Assembly: GCA_002454195.1 (NCBI GenBank)
Contig: DKIJ01000018.1
Location: 8,296-72,295, forward strand
Length of the DNA: 64,000 nt
Source: Flavobacterium sp. UBA6721
Lineage (GTDB): Bacteria > Bacteroidota > Bacteroidia > Flavobacteriales > Flavobacteriaceae
Reading direction: 5' to 3'
Position numbers and translations under genes: made by a program. Positions 16,120 through 24,418 of the stretch are shown piece by piece (positions within the stretch are counted from its first letter, which is position 1; every line of letters begins with the position of its first letter). A model generated the notes under the pieces. The model was given only the letters and a program-made list of their open reading frames with translations, was not told the DNA's origin and searched no databases.

Positions 16120-17004
16120 CTAAATTCTCCCTAAGGTCATCCTATCATTACCATATATATCCTTTCTCAACTCAACATTCTTGAAATTCATATTTTCGAG
16201 TAATACAATCATTTCTTTCCCTAAATATTGATTAATTTCGAAAAATAATTGTCCGTTTGGAGCTAGATTTTTTTGAGCCAATTCAGCTATTTTTCGATAA
16301 AAAATTAAAGCATTATCATCCGCAACAAAAAGTGCCAAATGTGGTTCGTAGTCCAAAACATTTTTCTTGATTTCCTCTTTTTCTAAATTTCGTACATAAG
16401 GAGGATTTGATACAATAATATCAAATTGAGTTGGAAGCTGGAAGTTGGAAGTTGGAAGATTCTCCAAATCGTCCGTTTTTAAAATGTCGGTTTTTATAAA
16501 ATGCACTTCCGTTTGATTCATTTCAGCATTTTTTTGGGCTGTTGCCAAAGCCTTTTCAGAAACATCAATGGCAAAAACCTGAGCATTCGGAATATTTTTA
16601 GCCAATGAAATCGCAATACAACCACTTCCTGTCCCGATATCCAGAATTCTTAAATTCTTACTACTAACCTCTGACTTCTTAGTTTCAATAATCCAATCCA
16701 CTAACTCTTCCGTTTCTGGTCTTGGAATCAAAACATTTTCATTCACTTCAAACTCCAATCCGTAAAAATGGGCTTTACCTAGCAAATATTGAACAGGAAT
16801 CTCTTTTTTTAATTCATTCAAAACGCTATTCCAATAGTCTAAATCGGAATCCGAAAAAACCAAATCTGAATTCAAAGCCAAATCAATTCGCTTCAATTGT
16901 TTTTGATTTTCTAAAAGCAAATAGAAAAAACTTTCTGCTTCCTCCACTCCATATATAGGTGAAAGTTCCTGAATAAATTGGGCTCTGTATTCTTTAATTC
17001 TCAT
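16120..17004 (-). CDS. prmC: Peptide chain release factor N5-glutamine methyltransferase
   Basis: PrmC methylates the Gln of the GGQ motif in release factors, which speeds peptide release. From the chosen start (17004) the protein has 294 residues: an N-terminal helical domain, RPETEELV (95-102), the SAM-binding loop DIGTGSGC (122-129), and the catalytic NPPY (200-203). The frame is open to 17067, but the extra 21 residues are hydrophobic and unlike the family. Residues about 183-192 (LPTSNFQLPT) are encoded by a 7-bp tandem repeat and form an insertion between two strands of the methyltransferase fold. Confidence 0.93.
   Translation of the reverse strand: MRIKEYRAQFIQELSPIYGVEEAESFFYLLLENQKQLKRIDLALNSDLVFSDSDLDYWNSVLNELKKEIPVQYLLGKAHFYGLEFEVNENVLIPRPETEELVDWIIETKKSEVSSKNLRILDIGTGSGCIAISLAKNIPNAQVFAIDVSEKALATAQKNAEMNQTEVHFIKTDILKTDDLENLPTSNFQLPTQFDIIVSNPPYVRNLEKEEIKKNVLDYEPHLALFVADDNALIFYRKIAELAQKNLAPNGQLFFEINQYLGKEMIVLLENMNFKNVELRKDIYGNDRMTLGRI
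16430..16458. repeat. 7-bp tandem repeat (GTTGGAA x4) inside prmC
   Basis: Four units, GTTGGAA GCTGGAA GTTGGAA GTTGGAA, lie inside the prmC coding sequence. Since 7 is not a multiple of 3, gain or loss of one unit would shift the frame. The same word style is otherwise confined to intergenic gaps here. Confidence 0.9.
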
Positions 17005-17148
17005 AGTCAGATTCAGTTTAGAAATAAAACTGTTAACGTGCAAAATAACTAAAATTATTTTTAGCAAATGAATTCAAAACCAGATAACATCAAAACTTAT
17101 ACTCCCTTTCGTAAGTAAATCCCTTTTTAAAAAAAAATAAGAATGTAA

Positions 17149-17166
17149 ACTTATATGACTTATATG
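17149..17166. repeat. 18-bp word shared with 22959-22976
   Basis: ACTTATATGACTTATATG occurs here, upstream of ribD, and again identically at 22959-22976, upstream of the aminotransferase gene. Each copy is itself an imperfect tandem of ACTTATATG. Confidence 0.8.
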
Positions 17167-17192
17167 GTTTTAAAAAACAACTCAAAAATACC

Positions 17193-17200
17193 TATTTTTG
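17193..17200 (+). promoter_or_regulatory. -7 element (TATTTTTG) immediately before ribD
   Basis: TATTTTTG fits TAnnTTTG and ends 4 bases before the GTG start of ribD. Transcription would begin at or within a few bases of the start codon, giving a leaderless or nearly leaderless message. No clear TTG was found at the -33 position. Confidence 0.55.
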
Positions 17201-17204
17201 CCCC

Positions 17205-18248
17205 GTGAAGAAACATGAAAAATACCTAGCACGTTGCATTGAATTAGCTCAAAATGGGCTTGGAACCACCTATCCTAATCCGATGGTAGGCAGTTTAATT
17301 GTTTATAAAGACCAAATTATAGGTGAAGGTTGGCACAAAAAAGCGGGAGAACCGCATGCCGAAGTCAATGCCGTAAATTCTGTTAAAGACAAATCTTTAC
17401 TTAAAGAAGCCACAATTTATGTAAGCTTAGAACCTTGCAGTCATTTTGGAAAAACACCACCTTGCAGCGATTTAATTATTCAGCATCAAATTCCGAATGT
17501 AGTTATTGGAACTGTTGACCCGAATAAAAAAGTAGCTGGAAAAGGCATCAAAAAATTAATTGAAGCAGGAAGCAATGTGAAAGTTGGTGTGCTTGAAAAC
17601 GAATGCAACGAACTCAACAAACGTTTTTTTACTTTTCATCAAAAACAACGTCCTTATATCATACTAAAATGGGCCGAAAGCGCAGATGGATTTATTGCTC
17701 CAAATGAAAGAGACGAACAAAAACCAGTCTGGATTAGTAATCCGTATTCCAGACAATTGGTACACAAATGGCGTACTGAAGAACAAGCAATTCTTGTTGG
17801 TACTCAAACCGCAATAGACGACAATCCTAAATTAGATGTTCGTGATTGGACAGGGAAATCACCCGTGAGGATTGTTTTAGACCAAAATAATCGCATTCCA
17901 AAAACAAATCACCTATTGGATAACCAACAAAAAACCATTGTTTTTTGCCAATCAAACCAAAATACAAACCAAGAAAACCTTATCTTTGAGGTAATTGATT
18001 TTAATCAAAATATTGCCTCTCAAATTGCGCGAACATTATTTAATCACCAAATCCAATCTGTGATTATAGAAGGAGGAGGTCAAACCTTGCAAACTTTCAT
18101 TGATACAAATCTTTGGGACGAAGCACGAATTTTTAAAGGACAAAATACTTTTAAAAATGGAACAAAAGCACCTATTATAAAACCAACTACAAACCAAACC
18201 CAGCTAATCCTTAAGGATGAACTTTTAATTTTTAGAAACCATGATTAA
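17205..18248 (+). CDS. ribD: Bifunctional riboflavin biosynthesis protein RibD (deaminase/reductase)
   Basis: RibD carries out two steps of riboflavin synthesis: deamination of the pyrimidine intermediate and NADPH-dependent reduction of its ribosyl side chain. The deaminase domain (about 1-145) has the zinc ligands H51 with E53 (HAEV) and C78/C87 in EPCSHFGKTPPC. The reductase domain (about 150-347) contains KWAESADGFIA and the VIIEGGGQTLQ loop. The start is GTG at 17205; the ATG at 17214 is out of frame. The stop overlaps the next gene by 8 bases, which suggests coupled translation. Confidence 0.95.
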   Translation: MKKHEKYLARCIELAQNGLGTTYPNPMVGSLIVYKDQIIGEGWHKKAGEPHAEVNAVNSVKDKSLLKEATIYVSLEPCSHFGKTPPCSDLIIQHQIPNVVIGTVDPNKKVAGKGIKKLIEAGSNVKVGVLENECNELNKRFFTFHQKQRPYIILKWAESADGFIAPNERDEQKPVWISNPYSRQLVHKWRTEEQAILVGTQTAIDDNPKLDVRDWTGKSPVRIVLDQNNRIPKTNHLLDNQQKTIVFCQSNQNTNQENLIFEVIDFNQNIASQIARTLFNHQIQSVIIEGGGQTLQTFIDTNLWDEARIFKGQNTFKNGTKAPIIKPTTNQTQLILKDELLIFRNHD

Positions 18249-18843
18249 TACTATCATTTTTGATTTTGGAGATATCTTTATAAACCTAGATAAAAAAACC
18301 ACTATGGATGGTTTTAAAAATTTAGGACTAAAAGAATGGAATGAAGAGCTCGACCAATTGAATATTCAATTTGAAAAAGGAAATATTTCAAGGAACGAAT
18401 TCTTAGCTGGTTTTCAAAAACACATACCTAACGCCTCCATCGAAGAAATTCAAGATGTTTGGAATACGATTCTAGCCGATTTCCCTTTGTACCGATTGGA
18501 ATTTTTGCAAATGCTGTCTAAAAAATACCGCTTGTTTTTATTGAGCAATACCGATTCGATTCACATCGAAACTTTCGAACAAAGAGTTGGTTCGTCCTTC
18601 TATGGCGATTTTTACCAATGTTTTGAAAAAGTATATTTTTCATTTGAAATGGGAATGCGCAAGCCTGATGCCGAAATTTACCAAGCGCTTTTAAACCAAC
18701 ACGAATTACAACCAAAGCGCACTTTATTTGTTGATGACAAAAAAGAAAATACCGATGCAGCAGCTGCATTAGGCATACAAGTTTGGAATCTACAAGTAGG
18801 CAAAGAAGACGTTGTCGATCTATTTGAAAAAAACATACTCTAA
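18241..18843 (+). CDS. HAD-superfamily hydrolase (HAD-IA, YihX-like)
   Basis: A 200-residue cytosolic phosphatase-like protein. Motif I reads FDFGDIF: the nucleophile D8 is present, but the position two residues on is Gly, not the usual Asp, as also seen in YihX-type sugar-phosphate phosphatases. Motif II is LLSNTD, the motif III Lys is in GMRKPD, and motif IV is VDDKKEN. The gene overlaps ribD by 8 bases. Riboflavin synthesis needs a separate HAD-type phosphatase after the RibD step, so this enzyme could fill that role; that is inference from the neighbourhood. Confidence 0.85.
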   Translation: MINTIIFDFGDIFINLDKKTTMDGFKNLGLKEWNEELDQLNIQFEKGNISRNEFLAGFQKHIPNASIEEIQDVWNTILADFPLYRLEFLQMLSKKYRLFLLSNTDSIHIETFEQRVGSSFYGDFYQCFEKVYFSFEMGMRKPDAEIYQALLNQHELQPKRTLFVDDKKENTDAAAALGIQVWNLQVGKEDVVDLFEKNIL

Positions 18844-18862
18844 CAATGATAATTTCAAAAGT

Positions 18863-18930
18863 CAAAGGCAATGGCAATGTTTTTTTAAATTGACTTTTAT
18901 AATTGAAATTGATTTTTGCCATTGCCATTG
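18863..18930. repeat. 15-bp inverted repeat with word GGCAAT
   Basis: CAAAGGCAATGGCAA (18863-18877) and TTGCCATTGCCATTG (18916-18930) are inverted copies with one mismatch. The inner parts TCAAAAGTCAA and TTGACTTTTATAATTGA also pair partly. The right arm ends 3 bases before the start codon of the YigZ gene, so the hairpin could sequester its start. Confidence 0.75.
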
Positions 18931-18933
18931 ATT

Positions 18934-19539
18934 ATGAAAGACACCTATAACACGATTGCTTTTCCCTCAGAAGAAATTCTTTTTAAAGAGAAAGGAAGTA
19001 AATTCTTTGGCTATGCCTATCCTATAACTTCAGAAGAAGAAGTCAAACCTATTATTGATTCGCTTCGAAAAAAACACCCAACCGCTTGTCATTATTGCTA
19101 CGCGTACCAAATTGGCGCTGAAAAAATCAGTTACCGAGCCAATGACGACGGAGAACCAAGTAATTCGGCTGGAATGCCAATCTATGGGCAAATCCAATCT
19201 TTTTCTGTTACCAATATCCTTATCGTTATTGTTCGCATTTTCGGCGGAACCAAATTAGGTGTTGGCGGACTAATTACAGCTTACAAAACCGCCGCTCAAC
19301 TTACATTAGAAAATGCTACAATTATCGAAAAAACAATCGACACGCATTTTTTAATTTCATTTGACTACAAGAACATGAACAAAATAATGCGCATTATCAA
19401 AGAAAAAAACTTAGATATTGTACATCAAAAAATGGAAATGAGCTGCGAAATTGAGGTAAAAACGCGTAAAAAAAATGCCTCCCAACTATTCGAAATTTTA
19501 AATTCTCTATACGAAATAGAGGCAAAAATTAAAGAATAA
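18934..19539 (+). CDS. YigZ/IMPACT family protein
   Basis: The protein has the N-terminal UPF0029/IMPACT domain (about 15-125), recognised by FKEKGSKFFGYAYPI, HPTACHYCYAY, NDDGEPSNSAGMPI and VRIFGGTKLGVGGLI, and a C-terminal DUF1949-like domain (about 135-201). Bacterial members are conserved but not firmly assigned a reaction; eukaryotic IMPACT regulates the kinase GCN2. The start was set at ATG 18934 (201 residues); an upstream in-frame ATG at 18916 falls within the right arm of the inverted repeat. Confidence 0.9.
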   Translation: MKDTYNTIAFPSEEILFKEKGSKFFGYAYPITSEEEVKPIIDSLRKKHPTACHYCYAYQIGAEKISYRANDDGEPSNSAGMPIYGQIQSFSVTNILIVIVRIFGGTKLGVGGLITAYKTAAQLTLENATIIEKTIDTHFLISFDYKNMNKIMRIIKEKNLDIVHQKMEMSCEIEVKTRKKNASQLFEILNSLYEIEAKIKE

Positions 19540-19561
19540 TCAATATCAGATTCTTAGATTT

Positions 19562-19963
19562 TTACATTCGCAAAAGTTGCGTTTTAACATAGTCTGGGGC
19601 AGCTATTGGACGACCCGTTTTCATATCAACAAACACCAAAACCGAGTGTCCAATTGTTAATAACTCATCCTCTTCATTATAGATTTCATAATCGAATTCA
19701 ATCTTAACTGATTTCTGACTTTTGAAAATCGTTTTTACTCTCAATATATCGTCATAACGAGCTGGTTTTTTATAATTCATTGTCAAGGACACCACTGGAA
19801 GCATCACACCATTTTCTTCCATCCATTTATAAGAAATCCCAATGTTTCTAAGCCATTCCACACGTCCCATCTCAAAATACTGCGCGTAATTTCCATGATA
19901 AACTACCCCCATTTGATCGGTTTCTGCATACCTTACTCTTACCTTAAACTCGTATTCTCTCAT
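19562..19963 (-). CDS. Acyl-CoA thioesterase, hotdog fold (YbgC/4-HBT type)
   Basis: A 133-residue hotdog-fold protein. The N-terminal motif YAETDQMGVVYHGNYAQYFE contains the catalytic Asp and the DxxGxxxHxxY pattern of 4-hydroxybenzoyl-CoA/YbgC thioesterases. The rest alternates strands as expected (VVSLTMNYKKPARYDD, KIEFDYEIYNEEDELLTIG). It would hydrolyse short acyl-CoA thioesters in the cytosol. The gene converges on yigZ with only 22 bases between the stops. No clear promoter was seen. Confidence 0.9.
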   Translation of the reverse strand: MREYEFKVRVRYAETDQMGVVYHGNYAQYFEMGRVEWLRNIGISYKWMEENGVMLPVVSLTMNYKKPARYDDILRVKTIFKSQKSVKIEFDYEIYNEEDELLTIGHSVLVFVDMKTGRPIAAPDYVKTQLLRM

Positions 19964-20151
19964 AATCTAATTTTATATTTTTTAAAATAATATTACTAAT
20001 ACTTACAACAATATTTTTACAAAATCAATGCCCTTAAATTTTTTTTTAAAGAAATTTGTTCACATATTTGTTACCCCAAGAAATAACATCTTTTTTTGCT
20101 GTTATTTACTTCAAACAACCAAATACAAAATATAATAATTTAACAGAATTT

Positions 20152-21579
20152 ATGAACAAAACTGCTCAATCAGTATGGGATAACTGTTTGTCTTTCATAA
20201 AAGACAATATTCAAGACCAAGCTTACAAAACTTGGTTTGAACCAATCAAGTCAGTTGAACTTACCGATAATGCTTTATACATTCAGGTTCCTAGTAAATT
20301 TTTCTACGAATGGTTAGAAGAACACTATGTTAAATTATTGAAGGTTGCCCTTACTAAAGAACTTGGCAAAAATGCAAAGTTACTTTATAAAATTAAAATG
20401 GAGAACACCTATGGCAACAAACAACCGTTTACAGAACAGTTACCAAGTGCCAGTCGTCCTCCTGTAAAACCACAAAACGTAGATGCTCCGTTAAAAAACC
20501 TTGATCCTGAATTAAAAAATCCGTTTGTAATTCCTGGAATTAGAAATTTAAAAATTGAATCGCAATTAAATGCCAATTACAGTTTTGACAATTTCCTAGA
20601 AGGAGATTCAAATAGATTAGCACGTTCGGCTGGTATGGCTGTGGCCAATAAACCTGGTGGAACATCTTTCAATCCATTATTAATCTTTGGAGGAGTAGGA
20701 TTAGGAAAAACACACCTTGCACACGCTATTGGGGTTGAAATTAAAGACAAATATCCTGAAAAAACAGTACTGTATATTTCTGCTGAAATATTCACACAAC
20801 AATATATAGATTCTGTTAAGAAAAATAATCGAAATGATTTTATTCATTTCTATCAACTAATCGATGTATTAATCATTGATGACGTGCAATTCTTATCTGG
20901 AAAATCCGGTACACAAGACGTATTTTTCCATATTTTTAATTATTTGCATCAAAACGGAAAACAAGTAATCCTGACTTCTGACAAGGCTCCTGTTGATATG
21001 CAAGATATTGAGCAACGCTTATTATCTCGTTTCAAATGGGGATTATCTGCCGAATTACACCAACCGGATTATGAAACTAGAATTTCAATTCTAAAAAATA
21101 TCTTATTCCGTGATGGGGTAGAAATGCCAGACGAAATTATCGAATATGTAGCTCGTAACATCAAGACCAATGTTCGTGAATTAGAAGGAGCGATTATTTC
21201 ATTAATTGCACAATCTTCTTTTAACAAAAAAGAAGTAACTATCGAACTAGCCAAAAGCGTCGTAGAGAAATTCGTTAAAAATGTAAAACGCGAAATCTCT
21301 ATCGATTATATTCAAAAAATTGTTTCCGATTATTTCCAATTGGACGTTGAAACCTTACAGTCAAAAACAAGAAAAAGACACGTTGTTCAGGCGAGACAGT
21401 TAGCGATGTTTTTTGCCAAAAAATTCACGAAATCGTCTTTGGCTAACATCGGTTCTCAAATAGGAGATCGTGACCACGCAACAGTGCTACACGCTTGTAA
21501 AACAGTTGATAATCTCGTTGCTACTGATAAACAGTTCAAAAAATTTGTAGAGGATATCCACAAAAAACTAACGCTCTAA
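20152..21579 (+). CDS. dnaA: Chromosomal replication initiator protein DnaA
   Basis: DnaA opens the replication origin. From the ATG at 20152 (475 residues) domain I spans about 1-85 (SVWDNCLSFIKDNI), a short linker follows, and the AAA+ domain has Walker A GGVGLGKT (180-187) and Walker B LIIDD (240-244). The C-terminal DNA-binding domain carries RDHATVLHACKTV. The open frame extends back to 20056, but that extra part does not resemble DnaA. dnaN and gyrase genes are not adjacent, and I saw no DnaA-box cluster around the gene, so the origin is probably elsewhere. Confidence 0.97.
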   Translation: MNKTAQSVWDNCLSFIKDNIQDQAYKTWFEPIKSVELTDNALYIQVPSKFFYEWLEEHYVKLLKVALTKELGKNAKLLYKIKMENTYGNKQPFTEQLPSASRPPVKPQNVDAPLKNLDPELKNPFVIPGIRNLKIESQLNANYSFDNFLEGDSNRLARSAGMAVANKPGGTSFNPLLIFGGVGLGKTHLAHAIGVEIKDKYPEKTVLYISAEIFTQQYIDSVKKNNRNDFIHFYQLIDVLIIDDVQFLSGKSGTQDVFFHIFNYLHQNGKQVILTSDKAPVDMQDIEQRLLSRFKWGLSAELHQPDYETRISILKNILFRDGVEMPDEIIEYVARNIKTNVRELEGAIISLIAQSSFNKKEVTIELAKSVVEKFVKNVKREISIDYIQKIVSDYFQLDVETLQSKTRKRHVVQARQLAMFFAKKFTKSSLANIGSQIGDRDHATVLHACKTVDNLVATDKQFKKFVEDIHKKLTL

Positions 21580-21583
21580 AGAA

Positions 21584-22051
21584 ATGTCTGTTAAAATTTT
21601 AATGGTATGTTTGGGTAACATTTGTAGATCACCTTTGGCCGAAGGAATTTTAGCCTCGAAACTACCAAAAGATAAATTCTTCGTTGATTCTGCTGGCACA
21701 GGAGCTTGGCATTCAGGAAGCCAACCAGATTCTCGTTCTATTGCTGTTGCTAAACAACATCATTTAGACATTTCTTCACAAAGAGCCCGACTATTCAAAG
21801 TAGAGGATTTCGAAACTTTTGATTACATCTATGTGATGGATAAATCCAACTATAGAGACGTAATCCGTTTAGCTGAAAATGATACACAAAAAGAAAAAGT
21901 TGAAATCATTATGAACGAGTTGTATCCAGATGAAAACGTAGATGTTCCGGATCCTTATTATGGCATATCCAATGGATTCGAGATGGTTTACCAAATGCTG
22001 GACGAAGCCTGCGAAATCATAGCCTCAAAATTAAAAGCTAATCACAACTAA
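21584..22051 (+). CDS. Low-molecular-weight protein tyrosine phosphatase
   Basis: A 155-residue cytosolic phosphatase with the P-loop CLGNICRS: nucleophile C9 and R15 in the C-x5-R pattern. The general acid lies in the late DPYYG motif. It would remove phosphate from phosphotyrosine or arginine residues; the target is unknown. It starts 4 bases after the dnaA stop codon, so the two are almost surely co-transcribed, with the methyltransferase gene next. Confidence 0.95.
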   Translation: MSVKILMVCLGNICRSPLAEGILASKLPKDKFFVDSAGTGAWHSGSQPDSRSIAVAKQHHLDISSQRARLFKVEDFETFDYIYVMDKSNYRDVIRLAENDTQKEKVEIIMNELYPDENVDVPDPYYGISNGFEMVYQMLDEACEIIASKLKANHN

Positions 22052-22082
22052 TTTTTAGCTGAATACTCCAAACACAAACAAA

Positions 22083-22805
22083 ATGAAATCAAGCACGCTC
22101 TTTGGTAAACTCTATTTAATCCCAACAACAATGGGAGAATGCGACCCAATGGATGTTTTACCTCAAACCGTAAAAAGAACAATTGATTTCATAGACCATT
22201 ATATTGTAGAAAACGAAAAAACAGCTAGAAAATCCATCAAAGCCGTTCATCCAGAAAAAAAACAATCGGATTTAGTGCTTTTTGCATTGAACAAACACAC
22301 CGATGCTAAAGAACATCTAGACTTCATCAAACCTTTATTAGAAGGAAAAAATGTAGGCTTAATGAGCGAAGCAGGTTGTCCAGGCGTAGCCGATCCTGGT
22401 GCGGTGATTGTAAAACTGGCACACGAAAAAGGAATTCAAGTTGTTCCTTTAGTAGGACCTTCTTCCATTTTATTAGCCATGATGGCTTCGGGAATGAACG
22501 GACAAAGTTTTACTTTCCACGGTTATTTACCTATTGAAAAAGACGATAAAAGAGCCGCACTAAAAAGTTTAGAGCGTATTTCATTCGAAAAAAATCAATC
22601 TCAGATTTTTATCGAAACCCCCTATCGCAACAACAAATTAGTAGAAGATTTAATTCAGATACTACATCCTGAAACTCATTTATGTATCGCGACTGATATC
22701 ACGCTACCAACGGAATACATCAAAACCAAGAAAATTTCGGCCTGGAAAAAAGAAAATGTAGATTTACACAAACGTCCTACTATTTTTATTATTCATAAAA
22801 TGTAG
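22083..22805 (+). CDS. SAM-dependent methyltransferase of the RsmI/tetrapyrrole-methylase family
   Basis: A 240-residue protein with the tetrapyrrole (corrin/porphyrin) methylase fold. Seen are the N-terminal LYLIPTTMGE strand, MSEAGCPGVADPGA, and LVGPSSILLAMMASG, which match RsmI-type enzymes acting on 16S rRNA C1402. The middle part (FIDHYIVENEKTARKSIK) is more divergent than in standard RsmI, so this may be the second, Bacteroidota-specific paralogue with an unknown substrate. It is the third gene of the dnaA operon. Confidence 0.85.
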   Translation: MKSSTLFGKLYLIPTTMGECDPMDVLPQTVKRTIDFIDHYIVENEKTARKSIKAVHPEKKQSDLVLFALNKHTDAKEHLDFIKPLLEGKNVGLMSEAGCPGVADPGAVIVKLAHEKGIQVVPLVGPSSILLAMMASGMNGQSFTFHGYLPIEKDDKRAALKSLERISFEKNQSQIFIETPYRNNKLVEDLIQILHPETHLCIATDITLPTEYIKTKKISAWKKENVDLHKRPTIFIIHKM

Positions 22806-22958
22806 TTTTCTTTTTTTTAAACATATAAGTTTTTTTAGTTCTGAGTTATCATTTTTCAGAACACATTAGTTGAAATAAAATATTTTTATTTCAATCTCTT
22901 TATCTTATATGAACTTAAACAATTAACTATTAGACAATAAGCTTCATTAATATCAAAA

Positions 22959-22976
22959 ACTTATATGACTTATATG
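22959..22976. repeat. 18-bp word shared with 17149-17166
   Basis: Identical to the ACTTATATG tandem word upstream of ribD. The gap 22806-23043 is otherwise AT-rich without any coding frame, and holds related words (CTTATATGAAC near 22905, CATATAAG near 22824). Confidence 0.8.
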
Positions 22977-23043
22977 TTTATAATAAACTCTTGTTAATTT
23001 TCTCAAGAGCTTTACTTATTTTTAGACTTTCAAAAAATAAGTC

Positions 23044-24171
23044 ATGTCCAAACTTCCCAATATCACCACCAGCATTTTCACAGTAATGTCAAAAATGGCA
23101 GCTGAATACAATGCCATAAATTTATCACAAGGATTCCCAAATTTTCCACTTGATCAAAAACTTACTGATATCGTGGCTCAACTGACCAAAGAAGATGTAC
23201 ATCAATACACTCCGATGGCAGGTTCTCCGCCATTACTAAATAAAATTGCTAAGCTGGTTAAGCATTCGTACCAAAGAACAATTCAACCTGAAACCGAAAT
23301 ATTGGTAACAGCTGGAGCCACACAGGGCATTTTCAGTAGTATTCAGGCTTTGGTAGGTAGCGGAGACGAAGTCATCATTTTAGATCCCAGTTACGACTCT
23401 TACGAACCCAATGTTTTATTATCCGGCGGAATTCCTATCCGAATCCCATTAAATGACGATTACACCCCAAATTGGGATTTAATCGAAAAAGGCTGTAATG
23501 ACAACACCAAAATAATTGTTATTACCAATCCGCACAATCCTACGGGAAAGATTCTGTCATTGAACGATATCGAAAGACTGGAAAGCATCTTAGCAAAATT
23601 CCCCAATATCATTTTGTTATCAGACGAAGTTTACGAATACATTACTTTCGAACAAAAACACATCTCCATCCATACCCGTCCAGCTCTTCGTAATCGAGCA
23701 ATAATTACCGCTTCTTTTGGAAAAAGTTTTCACGTTACCGGTTGGAAAATTGGCTATGTCGTAGCGCCTGAATATTTAATGTATGAAATCAAAAAAGTAC
23801 ATCAATTTCTGGTTTTCAGCGTCAACAGTATTTCGCAGGCAGCTATTAGTGAATATTTAGATTCGGTTTCCGTGGAAGAAATCAGTCCGTTTTATCAGGA
23901 AAAAAGAGATTATTTCCGAAAACTACTCACCAACAGTCGTTTCGAATTAATGCCTTGCGAAGGCACTTATTTTCAGGTAGTGTCTTATAAGGCCATTTCA
24001 GATGAAAATGATGTGGATTTTTGCAAACGCCTCATTATCGAACACGGAGTTGCCGCCATTCCTATTTCTACTTTCTATGAAAATGGGAAAGATTTACGAT
24101 TGATTCGTTTTTGTTTTGCCAAGGATAATGCGACTTTGGAAGAAGCTGCGAGACGACTTTGTGCTATTTAA
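23044..24171 (+). CDS. PLP-dependent aminotransferase, methionine aminotransferase (YbdL/KAT) type
   Basis: A 375-residue class I/II aminotransferase. Seen: NLSQGFPNFP near the N-terminus, QYTPMAGSPPL, the substrate-site NPHNPTGKIL, LLSDEVYEYI with the conserved Asp and Tyr, and the PLP lysine in SFGKSFHVTGWKIGY. The SQGFPNF and YTPMAGSP signatures resemble methionine/kynurenine aminotransferase-like enzymes such as YbdL, which use methionine, phenylalanine or glutamine. It would act in the last step of methionine salvage or in aromatic amino acid turnover. Single gene, with no close partner. Confidence 0.88.
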   Translation: MSKLPNITTSIFTVMSKMAAEYNAINLSQGFPNFPLDQKLTDIVAQLTKEDVHQYTPMAGSPPLLNKIAKLVKHSYQRTIQPETEILVTAGATQGIFSSIQALVGSGDEVIILDPSYDSYEPNVLLSGGIPIRIPLNDDYTPNWDLIEKGCNDNTKIIVITNPHNPTGKILSLNDIERLESILAKFPNIILLSDEVYEYITFEQKHISIHTRPALRNRAIITASFGKSFHVTGWKIGYVVAPEYLMYEIKKVHQFLVFSVNSISQAAISEYLDSVSVEEISPFYQEKRDYFRKLLTNSRFELMPCEGTYFQVVSYKAISDENDVDFCKRLIIEHGVAAIPISTFYENGKDLRLIRFCFAKDNATLEEAARRLCAI

Positions 24172-24205
24172 ACAAAATATTCAGAACAAACGCAGCTAAA
24201 AAACA

Positions 24206-24315
24206 GCCACAAATCACACGAAATAACACCAATTTAAATGTTATTTTATTATACGAATCTGCTAAAGGCAGATATAAATTCGTATAATTCATTTTAGAAT
24301 CATACTATTTGTGGC
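24206..24315. repeat. Word repeats CACAAAT/ATTTGTGGC with an internal hairpin
   Basis: GCCACAAAT (24206-24214) has an inverted copy ATTTGTGGC (24307-24315), followed by the near-repeats AATTTGTGC and AATTCGTGG. Between them ATACGAAT..CTGC pairs with GCAG..ATTCGTAT (about 24262-24295) as a bulged hairpin. Located between the aminotransferase and SDR genes. Confidence 0.65.
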
Positions 24316-24418
24316 AATTTGTGCAATTCGTGGCAAACTAATTAAATCAAATTAAAAACGAAAAAACCAATTAGAACAAATCTCTGATTTCGTATATTTA
24401 CCATAAAACCTCATCAAA

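Noticed and set aside
18518..18928. 136-residue minus-strand frame opposite the HAD gene
   Set aside because: Shadow of the HAD gene with a start inside the inverted repeat; no recognisable fold.
19964..20151. Possible replication origin next to dnaA
   Set aside because: No cluster of DnaA boxes (TTATCCACA-like) and no neighbouring dnaN; only isolated partial matches.
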